From: Pseudomonadota bacterium
Lineage (GTDB): Bacteria > Desulfobacterota > Desulfovibrionia > Desulfovibrionales > Desulfovibrionaceae
NCBI GenBank assembly: GCA_023411815.1
Contig: JAEYOJ010000141.1
Span: 16,477 to 80,476 of the forward strand
Length of the DNA stretch: 64,000 nucleotides
Reading direction: 5' to 3'
The notes beneath the pieces are model-generated. The model had not been told where the DNA came from, made no database searches, and worked only from the letters and a program-made list of their open reading frames with translations. A program made the position numbers and the translations under genes. Below, in pieces: positions 53,840-63,885 of the stretch; within the stretch, counting starts at the first letter, position 1; each line of letters starts with the position of its first letter.

Positions 53840-54286
53840 CTACTGGCCCAAAAGGCGTCTGTGTTCGACCATGCTGCAGGAGTCCTCGATGACCAGGATT
53901 CCTGCCGGCTCAAGTATTTCCCGAGCTTGCGGACTGCGTATGCCGAGTTGCATCCAGAAGGCCTTCGGCTTGACGGGCAGGGCCAGCACCTCAAGTGCGT
54001 GCTCGGGGCAATGCTGGGGGGCTCGGAACAGATTGATAAGATCAATTGGGACCGGCACGTCGGCCAAGCATGAATAGGTTTGCTGTCCCCAGACGTTCTT
54101 GCGCTTGGGATGCACGGGGATGACTTTATAGCCGGCAGCGATAAGATAGCGGCCAACTCTATCCACGGGTTGCGAGGGCGCGTCCTTGGCGCCAATCACG
54201 GCGATCGTCTTGACCTCGCGGAACAACGCAGCTAGCTTTTGGTCTCCGGCGGCAAACACTTGCCCCTCCAACGGAATCCGTTCCAT
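53840..54286 (-). CDS. CoA-binding domain protein (YccU type)
   Basis: 148 aa Rossmann-fold protein, CoA_binding_2 family. It begins a nucleotide-binding strand at KTIAVIGAKDAPSQPVDRVG, then IPVHPKRKNVWGQQTY and FWMQLGIRSPQAREI. No acyl-CoA synthetase domains are attached. The function is unknown; binding of CoA is inferred from family. It starts the three-gene minus-strand group with YkgJ and the J-domain protein, divergent from the peptidase gene. Confidence 0.9.
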   Translation of the reverse strand: MERIPLEGQVFAAGDQKLAALFREVKTIAVIGAKDAPSQPVDRVGRYLIAAGYKVIPVHPKRKNVWGQQTYSCLADVPVPIDLINLFRAPQHCPEHALEVLALPVKPKAFWMQLGIRSPQAREILEPAGILVIEDSCSMVEHRRLLGQ

Positions 54287-54408
54287 TTGGCCACAGGTTC
54301 GACTGAACTATTCCTATACAACGCAACTTGCGCTTGTAGCCGAGAATCTTGTGTTTCTCAAGCACGCCGCCCTGCCAGCGGCAGCACGTCAACAAAGAGG
54401 CGAGATTC

Positions 54409-55632
54409 ATGTATCAGCCCTTGGAAATCATACCAATTAGCGAGCTGTCCCAGCGGTGGGCCAAGGTAAGGGGGCTCCTGCGGAGACATGTTCCCGAGGC
54501 CGGCGGCCTGATGACCTTTTCTCGTGTCGCCGCGTATTATCTGACCGGCACCATGGCCCCTGGGGTATGCTGGCTGCCTCTCCAGGGTGAACCTCTACTT
54601 ATGCTGCGCAAAGGGAGGGAGCGGGCAAGGCTGGAATCGCCCTTGTCATCCATCGTGACGTTCCGTTCCTATGCGGACCTGGACGGGCTGGCTCGGGAAG
54701 CGGGCTGCCCTTTGCCGGAGGTGTTGGCGGCCGAGCAATCCGGATTGACTTGGGGGCTTGGCCAGAACCTGGCAACAAAGCTCTCTGGCAAGCGTTGTGT
54801 GCCCGGCGACATGGTCCTGGCCATGGCTCAAAGCCTCAAGACTCCTTGGGAGTTGGCCAAGATGCGCCTGGCTGGCGAGCGTCATGCCAAATGCCTGATG
54901 GAGATCGTTCCGGCGCGCATTCGTCCAGGCATGACCGAGCGCGAAATCTCGCATATCGTCTGGGAGGCCTTCTTCTCCCAGGGACACAGCGGCCTCATGC
55001 GCATGGGCGCCTTTGGCGAGGAGATTTTCCTCGGCCATGTCTCGGCTGGAGATTCGGGCAATTATCCAAGCTTTTTCAACGGCCCCTTGGGCCTGCGCGG
55101 CGAACATCCGGCGACCACGGCCATGGGCTATGCCGGCAAGGTCTGGAGTAAAGGCGAGCCCCTGGCCCTTGATGTCGGCTTTGTCCTGGAGGGCTACCAT
55201 ACGGACAAGACGCAGCTCTACTGGGCTGGCGCGCGCGACACCATCCCGAAGCAGGTCCGGCGCGGTCACGACTTCTGCATGCGCGTGCAGGAGTGGATTG
55301 CCGAACGCATGAAGCCCGGCGCCATTCCCAGCGCGCTGTACGCTCATTGCGTTCGTTGGGCCGAGGAAGAAGGTCTGGCTGACGGTTTCATGGGCCTGGG
55401 CGGCAATCAGGTGCGTTTCATAGGCCATGGGATCGGGCTGGTCGTCGATGGATGGCCGGTTATCGCCAAAGGCTTCGATGAGCCCTTGGAGGAAGGCATG
55501 GTCATGGCCCTGGAGCCCAAACAGGGCATTCCCGGCCTGGGCATGGTAGGCGTGGAGAATACCTTTGAAGTAACCCCAGACGGCGGCCGTTGTTTGACCG
55601 GAGCCGAATTCGACTTCATCTGCCTGGAATAA
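54409..55632 (+). CDS. M24-family metallopeptidase (Xaa-Pro aminopeptidase-like)
   Basis: 407 aa. The N-terminal creatinase-like domain (~1-165) precedes a pita-bread catalytic domain from ~175. Family ligand positions are visible: Asp in ALDVGFVLEGYHTDKTQLYW, His in IGHGIGL, Glu in MVMALEPKQG and Glu in GVENTFEVT. ATG 54409 is chosen, with GAGGCGAG upstream; the longer frame overlaps the divergent gene's promoter region. It may be a proline dipeptidase or an enzymatically diverged relative. Confidence 0.9.
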   Translation: MYQPLEIIPISELSQRWAKVRGLLRRHVPEAGGLMTFSRVAAYYLTGTMAPGVCWLPLQGEPLLMLRKGRERARLESPLSSIVTFRSYADLDGLAREAGCPLPEVLAAEQSGLTWGLGQNLATKLSGKRCVPGDMVLAMAQSLKTPWELAKMRLAGERHAKCLMEIVPARIRPGMTEREISHIVWEAFFSQGHSGLMRMGAFGEEIFLGHVSAGDSGNYPSFFNGPLGLRGEHPATTAMGYAGKVWSKGEPLALDVGFVLEGYHTDKTQLYWAGARDTIPKQVRRGHDFCMRVQEWIAERMKPGAIPSALYAHCVRWAEEEGLADGFMGLGGNQVRFIGHGIGLVVDGWPVIAKGFDEPLEEGMVMALEPKQGIPGLGMVGVENTFEVTPDGGRCLTGAEFDFICLE

Positions 55633-55656
55633 TCCATTTGGCGCGGCTCTTCCCAA

Positions 55657-57513
55657 TCAGAAGAGTCTGTCCAAGACCTTCTCCATATCCGATGAGGTGA
55701 ACAGGTCGCGCAGCACGAGCGGCCTGTTTGCCTCGTTTCCTTGCGGGAACACGGCCACGACCGGGATGCTCTGGCTCCCGAGTTCGCGCAGCAGAGACAT
55801 TCCCTGGGGATTCTGTTCGGTCAGATCCACTCGTATGTAGGTCAGCCCATATTTCCTCTTCCAATTTGCCAGGTTCTTGTCGGTCAAGGTCGTTTGCTCC
55901 AGGAACTTGCAGCTCACGCACCAGTCGGCTGTGAAGTCCACCAGCAGCCTTTCCTCGCCAAGCCTGCCGTGGAAATTCTCTGCCGAAAAGTCCTGCCAGT
56001 GGACGGATGTTTCCGGAGGCTGCACGGCCCAGGCCGCGGCCGAAAACATCAGAGCAAGCGCAGCGGCGCGGATGGTCCAGCGTTTGCGCGTGCTCTGGTT
56101 CAGGTCCGTCCAGGCTCCCCAAATCCAAAAGCACACTGCCGTGACCCAAAGAAGCACTAGAGCTGAAAGGAGATAATCCTGCGGCAGAATATTGATGAGG
56201 TAGATACATGTGGCCAGCAAAAAGAAGCCTACGATGCGTTCGAGTTTCACTGTCCATGCGCCGGGCTTGGGAAAGAAACGCACGAACCCCGGCCAAATGG
56301 ACATGAGGAGATAGGGCAGGGCCATGCCGAAGCCGATGCTGAAGAAAACGATGGCTACGACCAGCGAAGGCTGCACAAGGGCCCAGGCCAATACGCCTCC
56401 AAGAAATGGGCCGCTGCAAGGCGTGGCAAGCAGGGTGGCCAATATGCCGGTGCTGAATGCGGAGGCGCGTGGATTGCCGGAATCCGTAATGCCTGAACGT
56501 AGATTGATGATGGGCAGAGTGTAAACGTCAAACAGACTCAATGACAAGGCGAAGACGGCAGCCGAGAGAATCATGATCAGCTTGGGATTCTGGAACAGCT
56601 CTCCCCAGGCAAGCCCCAGAAGGCTGAGAACCAAGCTCAGGGCCAGAAAGTACGCCAGGATGCCTAAGGCAAAAAACAGGTTGTGCTCTATGAACGCTTT
56701 GCGACGGGCTGTTTCGTCGTTTCGCGCACCGCGGGAAAAACCGGAAACCAGACTCGATATCTTGAGGCTGACCACAGGCAGCACGCAAGGCATGAAATTG
56801 AGCAGGAAGCCCGCCAGCACGGCGAGCACCATGGCCTTCCAGATGCCGCTTACCTCCAGATCACTTTGGTAGTAGCGCGGACTTAGATTCCATTCCTTCT
56901 CAGGCGTTTTCTTTGCAGTTCGGGGTTCGACTGCCTGAACGGGCGTCTTCTGCTCCGGCTGTGCCGTAGCGGCCGATATTGTATACTCCGGCCACCAGGA
57001 CTGCCCCTCGGCTGCGGGCAGTCCCTCCGCGGATCGCAATACGGCCGTGCGCTCCAGGTTCACGGGCATGCAGCTTTTTTCCGAGCAGAGCAGCATCGAC
57101 AGGTTCAGCCGCAGATCCACGGGAAGGGAGGCCTTTCGGGGTAAGAGCACGAAGAGAGTCACTGCGCCCGGGTACAGGTTGACCATCTCCTCGGGGGAGA
57201 AGGGGTCTGGTTTGCGCACTCCTGGCGGATAGCGCACTTCCAGAGGGGCGGGCGACTCGGCGAACGAGGCCGTGAGCACCGTGGGCTGCCCCAGGGAGCC
57301 TGGTTGGTTGGAATAGGTATACCAGCCCTGTTCCGGAGTGATTGACACCGCCGCAAGGATTCCGTCACTTGCTTGAGTCTCGCCCGAGGCGTCCGACAGC
57401 TTGGCGAAGGTCACGGAGACATCCAGCGGAGGCTCGGGCATCCGGAGCTGGGCTTGGCCTAAAGTCGGCCAGATCAGGGCAGCAAGAAGAAAGCTGAGAA
57501 CTGTGCGCATCAT
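55657..57513 (-). CDS. dsbD: Thiol:disulfide interchange protein DsbD
   Basis: 618-aa membrane protein that carries electrons from cytosolic thioredoxin to periplasmic oxidised proteins. Signal peptide ~1-23. The N-terminal periplasmic domain has the CSEKSC pair (near 140); eight TM helices carry FMPCVLPVVSLK and TPCSGPFLGG; the C-terminal thioredoxin domain has DWCVSCKFLEQ. ATG 57513 (MMRTVLSF) is used; an upstream ATG at 57549 would spoil the signal peptide. It is also compatible with a cytochrome c maturation role. Confidence 0.94.
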   Translation of the reverse strand: MMRTVLSFLLAALIWPTLGQAQLRMPEPPLDVSVTFAKLSDASGETQASDGILAAVSITPEQGWYTYSNQPGSLGQPTVLTASFAESPAPLEVRYPPGVRKPDPFSPEEMVNLYPGAVTLFVLLPRKASLPVDLRLNLSMLLCSEKSCMPVNLERTAVLRSAEGLPAAEGQSWWPEYTISAATAQPEQKTPVQAVEPRTAKKTPEKEWNLSPRYYQSDLEVSGIWKAMVLAVLAGFLLNFMPCVLPVVSLKISSLVSGFSRGARNDETARRKAFIEHNLFFALGILAYFLALSLVLSLLGLAWGELFQNPKLIMILSAAVFALSLSLFDVYTLPIINLRSGITDSGNPRASAFSTGILATLLATPCSGPFLGGVLAWALVQPSLVVAIVFFSIGFGMALPYLLMSIWPGFVRFFPKPGAWTVKLERIVGFFLLATCIYLINILPQDYLLSALVLLWVTAVCFWIWGAWTDLNQSTRKRWTIRAAALALMFSAAAWAVQPPETSVHWQDFSAENFHGRLGEERLLVDFTADWCVSCKFLEQTTLTDKNLANWKRKYGLTYIRVDLTEQNPQGMSLLRELGSQSIPVVAVFPQGNEANRPLVLRDLFTSSDMEKVLDRLF

Positions 57514-57683
57514 CGCGTGTCCGCCCAAAAGGTTCGGTTTTTCAATCATCGGTCGTGTGATCCTAGCAAAAAGCGCCCCTTGGCGTCCATCCGCGATCAA
57601 AGGCCGGAATTGCTGAAGGCTAAGGGGCTGTCGGTCTTGAGGATGGGTAAGTCGTTGAGCTGACATTTTTTTGATGCTCTTTC

Positions 57684-57712
57684 TTGACAACTCCCGTGTT
57701 GAGGTCTAAAGA
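57684..57712 (+). promoter_or_regulatory. Predicted promoter of the tRNA-Lys pair
   Basis: TTGACA (57684-57689), 17-nt spacer, TAAAGA (57707-57712), then a GC-rich stretch as in stringent promoters; about 50 nt before the first tRNA. Confidence 0.55.
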
Positions 57713-57762
57713 GTCCCCCTGCCGCAACGTAATGGCATCCGCAAGGACCTGCGTAGCGCACT

Positions 57763-57838
<76 letters not shown>

Positions 57839-57949
57839 GTTTTTCAGCCTCCCGGAAGCATGGCAGGCTAGATGATTGACATACTCGCAGAGGCCGTACG
57901 AGCCTTTGCCGCGCCGCAAGGCAACCCGCAAGGGCCTGCGTAGCGTTCT

Positions 57950-58025
<76 letters not shown>

Positions 58026-58033
58026 GGAAATTC

Positions 58034-58071
58034 AAGAAGGCACAACGAAAGTTGTGCCTTCTTTTGTTTTT
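58034..58071 (+). terminator. Terminator of the tRNA-Lys pair
   Basis: Perfect 13-bp stem AAGAAGGCACAAC-GAAA-GTTGTGCCTTCTT with a T-rich tail, 8 nt after the second tRNA. Confidence 0.95.
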
Positions 58072-58244
58072 CGGGCCGTAAATGTTTTCTACGTCGGGGG
58101 AGCTTCAACTGTATCGAGAAAAGAGTAGCTGGGCCTTTCGGCTATTGAAAAGAGATGCGCGCGGCCGTAGATGCGCTTTATCAAATAAAGCCCTCGAGCG
58201 GCCATAACATCTAACGACGACCTAACGGCGAGCGCGGAGTGGAT

Positions 58245-59828
58245 TCAGTCCTTGCGATGGTGGCACCCCAGGGACTGCTTGTTGCGCATGGCCTGGGTTG
58301 TGATGAGATAAGCCGCCAGAGAGCCATGGAACAGATCCACGATGGGTTTGGAAATCGGTGTTTCCTTGTAGAAGTCGTGCAGGTGCTTGTTGAGGTCGCG
58401 CAGCTCCTCGAAGGCGCGACGGAGTCGCACGGTAGTGCGGCTGATGCCCACGTAGTTCCACATCGTATTACGGATGAAGGCCCAGTCTTGGGCAATGAGG
58501 GCGGGGTCTTCGTTGGCTTGGTTGCCCAACGGATTCCAGTCCGGAATGGAGGACTTGAGTTTGTTGTTGAGCAGGGACCGCTTGTGTAGCCGGCGTCCGA
58601 TTTCCTCGCCTGCCTGCTTGCCCCACAGCAGACCTTCCAGGAGCGATGTGGAGGCCAGACGATTGGCGCCATGCACACCGGTGCAGGCGCACTCTCCCAC
58701 CGCATACAGACGGTCAAGGGTCGTGCGACCGTTCAAGTCCGTGAGCAGGCCTCCGCAGAAATAATGGGCCGCAGGCACCACGGGGATGGGATCACGCCGG
58801 ATGTCTATGCCTGCTTCCTTGCACTTCTCAAAAATGGTGGGGAAACGCTCGGCGACATCGACATCAACGTAATTGGCTGCATCCAGGTAAACAGAGTCTT
58901 CCCCGGTGCGCAGCATCTCCTCCATTATAGCCCTGGTGACGATGTCGCGCGGGGCCAGGTCGCCCCGCTTGTCATAGCGTTGCATGAAGGGCTGGCCATC
59001 GGCATTGACCAGGCGCGCGCCTTCGCCTCGCACGGCTTCGGAAATGAGGAAGCGGCGCTCGGCTCGCTTGAAGAGAGCCGTGGGGTGGAACTGGACGTAC
59101 TCCACGTTCATGAGTTTAACTCCGGCCCGATAGCCCATGGCCAGGGCCGAGCCGATACTGCCCCTGGAATTGGTCGTATGCAGGAATATCTGCCCGCATC
59201 CGCCAGTCGCCAGAACCGTGAAGTCGGCCAGAATGGTCTGCACCTGCCCGGAGTCCTGATCCAGCACGTAGGCCCCGGCGCACTGATTGTTCAAAGAGTA
59301 TTTGAAGTCCAGGTGCGTGGCATGGTGATGCGTGGTAAGCAGGTCCACAGCCGTGCGCTTGCGAAGCACCTGGATGTTGGGCGAAGCCTGGACGGCACGC
59401 TCAAGGCCTTCCATGATGGCTTTGCCCGTGTAATCGGCGCAGTGCAGTATGCGAGCCTGGGAATGTCCGCCTTCGCGGGCCAAATAGAAGGAGCCGTCCT
59501 CGTGGGTGGCGAAGGGTATTCCAAGCCTGTCTATGAGAACCGTACTTACGGCGTCCGGGCCTTTTTCAGCCAGATGGCGTACGGCCTTGGCGTAATTGTG
59601 ACGCCACCCGGCTATGAGGATGTCGCGTTCGAGTTCATTGGGTGAATCGGTGTCACCTCTGTAAACAATGCCGCCTTGAGCCAGAACGGTATTGCCGCGG
59701 GTCAGCTCGTCACCTGCCGTGATGAGCGTTACCTGAAAGCCTTGTTCGGCCAGGACGAAGGCCGTAGTGCAGCCCGCCACGCCCGAGCCGATGACCAGGG
59801 CCTGAGTGGAAAGGCGTTCCAAGCTCAT
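58245..59828 (-). CDS. nadB: L-aspartate oxidase
   Basis: 527 aa FAD enzyme oxidising aspartate to iminoaspartate, the first step of de novo NAD synthesis; in anaerobes it uses fumarate as acceptor. FAD-binding ALVIGSGVAGCTTAFVLA at residues 10-27, the RGNTVLAQGG loop, GGCGQIFLHTTNSRGS, and HYFCGGLLTDLNGRT with the active-site region near 355. The start overlaps the nadA stop as ATGA. Last gene of the nadC-nadA-nadB operon. Confidence 0.95.
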   Translation of the reverse strand: MSLERLSTQALVIGSGVAGCTTAFVLAEQGFQVTLITAGDELTRGNTVLAQGGIVYRGDTDSPNELERDILIAGWRHNYAKAVRHLAEKGPDAVSTVLIDRLGIPFATHEDGSFYLAREGGHSQARILHCADYTGKAIMEGLERAVQASPNIQVLRKRTAVDLLTTHHHATHLDFKYSLNNQCAGAYVLDQDSGQVQTILADFTVLATGGCGQIFLHTTNSRGSIGSALAMGYRAGVKLMNVEYVQFHPTALFKRAERRFLISEAVRGEGARLVNADGQPFMQRYDKRGDLAPRDIVTRAIMEEMLRTGEDSVYLDAANYVDVDVAERFPTIFEKCKEAGIDIRRDPIPVVPAAHYFCGGLLTDLNGRTTLDRLYAVGECACTGVHGANRLASTSLLEGLLWGKQAGEEIGRRLHKRSLLNNKLKSSIPDWNPLGNQANEDPALIAQDWAFIRNTMWNYVGISRTTVRLRRAFEELRDLNKHLHDFYKETPISKPIVDLFHGSLAAYLITTQAMRNKQSLGCHHRKD

Positions 59829-60865
59829 TTGCAGCAGACCTCGAGCATGCGAGTAAGCGCTTCACGCGCTGGCGCGGCCACATCAGGCGGAACGGTCACC
59901 TCTTGTGCTCGGCCGGCATCAATGTCAGCGAGCAGCCTGGCCAGCTTGGGCTCGGTGATTTTGGCCATATTGGCGCAAGCACTTTCCACTAGAGGCCGCA
60001 CGGTTTTCTCGCCCCTGTATTGCTCGGCCAGGCGCTCCACTAGGTTGCATTCGGTTCCGACGTAAATGGTCGCTCCGGCTGGCGCTTTGCGCACGTATTC
60101 GATGATGAAGGATGTGGAGCCGTTGGCGTCGGCGGCCGCAACCACTTCGGTAGAACATTCGGGGTGAACGACCACCAGCGCTCCCGGCGATTCGGCACGG
60201 GCGCGGGCGATCTGCTGTGTCTTGAAGCGATGATGGATGATGCAGAGGCCGGGCCAGATAAACAACTGCACCTTGTTTAAGGGGGCTTGGTCCGCCTCCT
60301 TGCCGTGGTCGCGAATGTCCAGGATCAACTGCTGACTATCAGACATTCCCAAGGTTTTGGCAGTATTCATGGCCAGATTGCGGTCTGGCAGGAAGAGCAC
60401 TCCGTCGCCTTGCTCCAAGGCCCAGGACAACATGGTCTTGGCGTTGGCGGAAGTGCAGACCGAACCGCCGTAACGCCCGCAGATGGCTTTTACCGCGGCC
60501 GAGGTATTCACATAAGCCAGGGGGATTATCTTGCGGCCGGAGGAGCGCAGGCGCTCCAAGACGGCCTGTACCGGAACATGCGGAGCCATGTCTGACATGA
60601 CGCAACTCGCGGCGGTATCCGGGATGAAGACTTTTTGCCGCGAACTCGCCAGGATGGCGGCGGATTCGGCCATGAAGGACACGCCGCAAAAAACGATGAA
60701 TTCAGAGGTCAGGCCTGGGACCTTGCGGGAAAGCTCCAGAGAATCCCCGGCGAAATCCGCGTGGCGGATGACCTCGCTGCTCATGTAATGGTGTCCGAAT
60801 ATGGTCAGCCGATCACCGAACTGAGCCTTCAACCGGGTTATATCTGCGTATGCCTGTGAGTTCAT
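59825..60865 (-). CDS. nadA: Quinolinate synthase A
   Basis: 346 aa. It condenses iminoaspartate with dihydroxyacetone phosphate to quinolinate, using a [4Fe-4S] cluster. The three ligand cysteines are in FCGVSFMAESA, SVCTSANAK and HPECSTEVV. ATG 60865 has AGGA 4 nt upstream; the earlier ATG at 60883 has none. It lies between nadC (24 nt upstream) and nadB (4-nt overlap), so the labile iminoaspartate can be produced and consumed by co-expressed partners. Confidence 0.95.
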   Translation of the reverse strand: MNSQAYADITRLKAQFGDRLTIFGHHYMSSEVIRHADFAGDSLELSRKVPGLTSEFIVFCGVSFMAESAAILASSRQKVFIPDTAASCVMSDMAPHVPVQAVLERLRSSGRKIIPLAYVNTSAAVKAICGRYGGSVCTSANAKTMLSWALEQGDGVLFLPDRNLAMNTAKTLGMSDSQQLILDIRDHGKEADQAPLNKVQLFIWPGLCIIHHRFKTQQIARARAESPGALVVVHPECSTEVVAAADANGSTSFIIEYVRKAPAGATIYVGTECNLVERLAEQYRGEKTVRPLVESACANMAKITEPKLARLLADIDAGRAQEVTVPPDVAAPAREALTRMLEVCCK

Positions 60866-60888
60866 GGTATCCTGCCGCTGCAAGTTGT

Positions 60889-61764
60889 TCAGGATATTGC
60901 GAGCACTCGCATGCTCAGATCCAAGGCTTTAGCCGAATGCGTCAAGGCGCCCACGGAAACGAAGTCCGGTCCCAGCCTGCCGATAGCACCGATGGTTTCA
61001 AGATTGACTCCGCCGCTGGCTTCGGTTTCGATGCCCGCGGGGACCAAGGCCAGCGCCTTTTCCATGGTAGCCAAGTCCATATTGTCCAGCATGATGCGTT
61101 CGACGTGGAGGGAGGCTGCCTCGCGTACCTCATCCAGAGTCCTGCATTCCACTTCGATCGGAGGACATGGTCTATATGCGGCGCGCAGGATCTGGACGGC
61201 TTCGGTTATGGATCCGGCTCTATCTATATGATTATCCTTGAGCATGAGCATCTCGGAGAGATTCATGCGATGATTCAAGCCTCCGCCGACGCGCACGGCG
61301 TATTTCTCTGGATAGCGCATTCCTGGCAAGGTCTTGCGAGTGTCGAGCAGCCTGGTTCTTGTGTCCGAAAGCCTTTGCGCGTAAGAGGCGGTGGCCGTGG
61401 CGATACCCGAGAGATGGCACATGAAATTGAGTGCGACACGCTCAGCACGCAGAAGCACCGAGGCGGGCCCACACAGTCTGGTCACGGTTTGCCCTGGTAC
61501 GACTCGTTGGCCGTCGGATACGGCGTTCTCGACAAGCCAGTTCCCCTGTGGATCGGTTTCGGCCAGCACCAGGGGCACTATGGGCAAGCCGGCGATAATG
61601 CCCTGCTCTTTGGCCACAATTGATGCGCGCATGGCGGCCTCCAGGCCGAACACGGCGTTACTGGTCAGATCCGGCCCGTCTTCGGCCAGGGCTGACTGAA
61701 TAGCGCTGATTAGAAACTCACGAGCCTGGCCTTGAAAAAAGGTGTCGAATAAATCCTGGGACAT
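60889..61764 (-). CDS. nadC: Nicotinate-nucleotide pyrophosphorylase (carboxylating)
   Basis: 291 aa. Quinolinate phosphoribosyltransferase producing nicotinate mononucleotide. Landmarks are LAEDGPDLTSNAVF, LNFMCHLSGIATATA, TRKTLPGMRYPEKYAVRVGG, and NHRMNLSEMLMLKDNHI; EVECRTLDEV and MLDNM form the later barrel strands. ATG 61764 is used on family grounds, the Shine-Dalgarno sequence being weak. First gene of the nadCAB operon. Confidence 0.95.
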   Translation of the reverse strand: MSQDLFDTFFQGQAREFLISAIQSALAEDGPDLTSNAVFGLEAAMRASIVAKEQGIIAGLPIVPLVLAETDPQGNWLVENAVSDGQRVVPGQTVTRLCGPASVLLRAERVALNFMCHLSGIATATASYAQRLSDTRTRLLDTRKTLPGMRYPEKYAVRVGGGLNHRMNLSEMLMLKDNHIDRAGSITEAVQILRAAYRPCPPIEVECRTLDEVREAASLHVERIMLDNMDLATMEKALALVPAGIETEASGGVNLETIGAIGRLGPDFVSVGALTHSAKALDLSMRVLAIS

Positions 61765-61926
61765 GGATACAACCCGTTCGGGGGTTCTGCTAGCCATGGA
61801 GTGGTGCACTATGCCATGGGCGAGCTTTCGTCAAGAATTGGTCCTTGTGCCTCGGATCCCGGCGCTATCCCTTAGTGCTGTGTTGGGACGCCATGCCATT
61901 ACTTTAAGGATCCAGATGGTGAAACA

Positions 61927-63267
61927 ATGATTGAGGACAAGATCCGACAGAACAAGGGCCACTCGGCGGAGGCGGATCTCCCGCAGTCGTCACCGGACTT
62001 GGAGAATGCCCATCCAGCAGATGCCGCCATGCACCTGGAGAATCTTCCCCTTGAGGATCAGGTGCGCGCCGTCTCCGGTCTGCCTGTCCAGGAGGCGGCG
62101 GATTCCATAGCCGAGATGAGCCGTCACGACCGCAGCGAGCTCATGCGCCATTTGCAGCCCGAGGCCGCCGCTGGGCTCATTTCGGCCATGGCGCTGGACG
62201 ATGCGGCCGACGTGCTGGAAGATCTCGAAAACGAGCACCGTGACATTCTGCTGAAGCACATGGATACGGAAGAGGCCGCGGAGATCAAGAGTCTCATGGC
62301 CTTTGATCCGGACACGGCCGGCGGTGTGATGAACACCGAGCTGCTGGTCCTGGACGAGAAGCTCAGCGTGGATGAAGCCATTCAGATTATCCGCAAGGAA
62401 GTCGAGGACAAGGAGATTCCTTACTACGCCTACATCGTGGATGATGCCGAGCATCTCGTGGGCGTGTTGTCCATGCGCGATCTGTTGTTGAGCAAGCCTC
62501 GCACGATTCTCGGCGAACTTATCGGCAACCAGTCATTGATATCGGTTACCTTTGATGTGGACAAGGAGGAGGTGGCTCATCTCATAAGCCACTACAACTT
62601 CCTGGCCATCCCGGTGGTGGACTATAGTGATCATTTGCTTGGCGTGGTCACCGTCGACGATGTCATTGACATCATCCACGAAGAGGCGACCGAGGATATG
62701 CAGACCATGGTCGGCGCGGCTTCGGATGAAACCGTCGATTCCCCCTGGACGTATTCCATGTCCCGTCGCCTGCCCTGGCTTACCATCAATATACTGACCT
62801 CCGCGGTTTCGGCCTGGGTTGTTTCGCTGTTCGAAGGCACCATAGCCCAGATGGCCTTCCTGGCCGTGCTCATGCCCATTGTGGCGAACCAGGCGGGTAA
62901 TACGGGACAGCAGGCCCTGGCGGTTATGATCCGGCAGCTTGCCGTGAAGAAGCTGGAGCGCAAGGAGTCATGGCTGGCGGTGTTGCGGGAAGCCAAGATC
63001 GGACTGGCCAACGGTGTCATTATCGCCACACTGGTGCTTGGAGTGGTCTATCTCATGACCGGGCAGCTCGCTTTGGCGTCGATTATGGCAATGGCTTTGT
63101 TCCTGGACATGCTCGTGGGCTCTTTGGCCGGAGCCTCGATCCCGCTCATCCTGCGCGCCATGGGCAGAGATCCCGCCCAGGCCTCCAGCATATTCCTGAC
63201 TACTCTTACAGATAGCTTCGGCTTCTTCAGCTTGCTGGGATTGGCCGGAATCTACCTGGTCGTCTGA
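61927..63267 (+). CDS. mgtE: Magnesium transporter MgtE
   Basis: 446 aa inner-membrane Mg2+ channel. The cytosolic N-domain of helical repeats (AVSGLPVQEAADSIAEMSRH) is followed by two CBS domains (~135-255, with DIIHEEATEDMQ at the connecting plug helix) that sense Mg2+. Five TM helices carry the pore signature LMPIVANQAGNTGQQ. A hydrophilic leader of ~30 residues precedes the N-domain. It is single and divergent from nadC. No M-box-like leader was seen. Confidence 0.95.
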   Translation: MIEDKIRQNKGHSAEADLPQSSPDLENAHPADAAMHLENLPLEDQVRAVSGLPVQEAADSIAEMSRHDRSELMRHLQPEAAAGLISAMALDDAADVLEDLENEHRDILLKHMDTEEAAEIKSLMAFDPDTAGGVMNTELLVLDEKLSVDEAIQIIRKEVEDKEIPYYAYIVDDAEHLVGVLSMRDLLLSKPRTILGELIGNQSLISVTFDVDKEEVAHLISHYNFLAIPVVDYSDHLLGVVTVDDVIDIIHEEATEDMQTMVGAASDETVDSPWTYSMSRRLPWLTINILTSAVSAWVVSLFEGTIAQMAFLAVLMPIVANQAGNTGQQALAVMIRQLAVKKLERKESWLAVLREAKIGLANGVIIATLVLGVVYLMTGQLALASIMAMALFLDMLVGSLAGASIPLILRAMGRDPAQASSIFLTTLTDSFGFFSLLGLAGIYLVV

Positions 63268-63354
63268 GCTGCTCCTCTATAGTCCCCATCCGTAGGAAGT
63301 TTACAACCGAGCCAGGAGCCTTACAGGAGACCAAGCAGCCAAGGAGGTCTCCAG

Positions 63355-63885
63355 GTGCTCAGGATAGACCCGAGATGGGGAGAGACGGCAAAGAGCCTGC
63401 TTGAGCGGGCGGTATCTGCGCAAGACCCCCATCTTCGCAGACGATATCTGGCCCTGCATTTTGTCGCCGAAGGCAATTCCGGCGTGACCGCCGCGAAGAA
63501 GGTAGGGCGATGCCGGGCGCAGGTGGCCAAATGGGTAAGGAAGTTCAATGAGTCTGGCCCGCAGACCCTGGTTTCTGGCTGGCAGGGCAATCCGGGCAAG
63601 GCCCTGGCCGATAAGGAGCTTGAGCGGCTCAAGGAGGCCGTGTCCAAACCTCCCCGCGAGGTCGGCCTAAACGTTGGCAGATGGACTGCCGGGCTTGCGG
63701 CTGCCTTCGTGGAGAGGACCTTTGGCAAGCGGCTCCACCCCGAAACGGTTCGCAAGTACCTCAAGAGCCTGGGCTTCAGTTTCAGGAAGCCAGACAAGAG
63801 GTACGTATTGGCGGATAAAGGGAAGCAGCGCGAGTTCCTTGAGAAGCTGGGTCAGCTTGAGCGGGAGCGCTCACCCGGAGCCTGA
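63355..63885 (+). CDS. IS630-family transposase, first frame (winged-helix DNA-binding part)
   Basis: 176 aa. An N-terminal helix-turn-helix (LALHFVAEGNSGVTAAKKVG ... CRAQVAKWVRKFNE) and a second winged-helix region ending LHPETVRKYLKSLGFSFRKP are typical of IS630-type transposases. Start is GTG 63355 with AAGGAGG 7 nt upstream. The frame stops at 63885, while the DDE domain continues in the -1 frame. Either a programmed frameshift or an inactivating indel joins them. The left inverted repeat could not be fixed by eye. Confidence 0.85.
   Translation: MLRIDPRWGETAKSLLERAVSAQDPHLRRRYLALHFVAEGNSGVTAAKKVGRCRAQVAKWVRKFNESGPQTLVSGWQGNPGKALADKELERLKEAVSKPPREVGLNVGRWTAGLAAAFVERTFGKRLHPETVRKYLKSLGFSFRKPDKRYVLADKGKQREFLEKLGQLERERSPGA

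Noticed and set aside
61810..61926. Mg2+-sensing leader before mgtE
   Set aside because: The gap is too short and lacks the conserved helices of an M-box.
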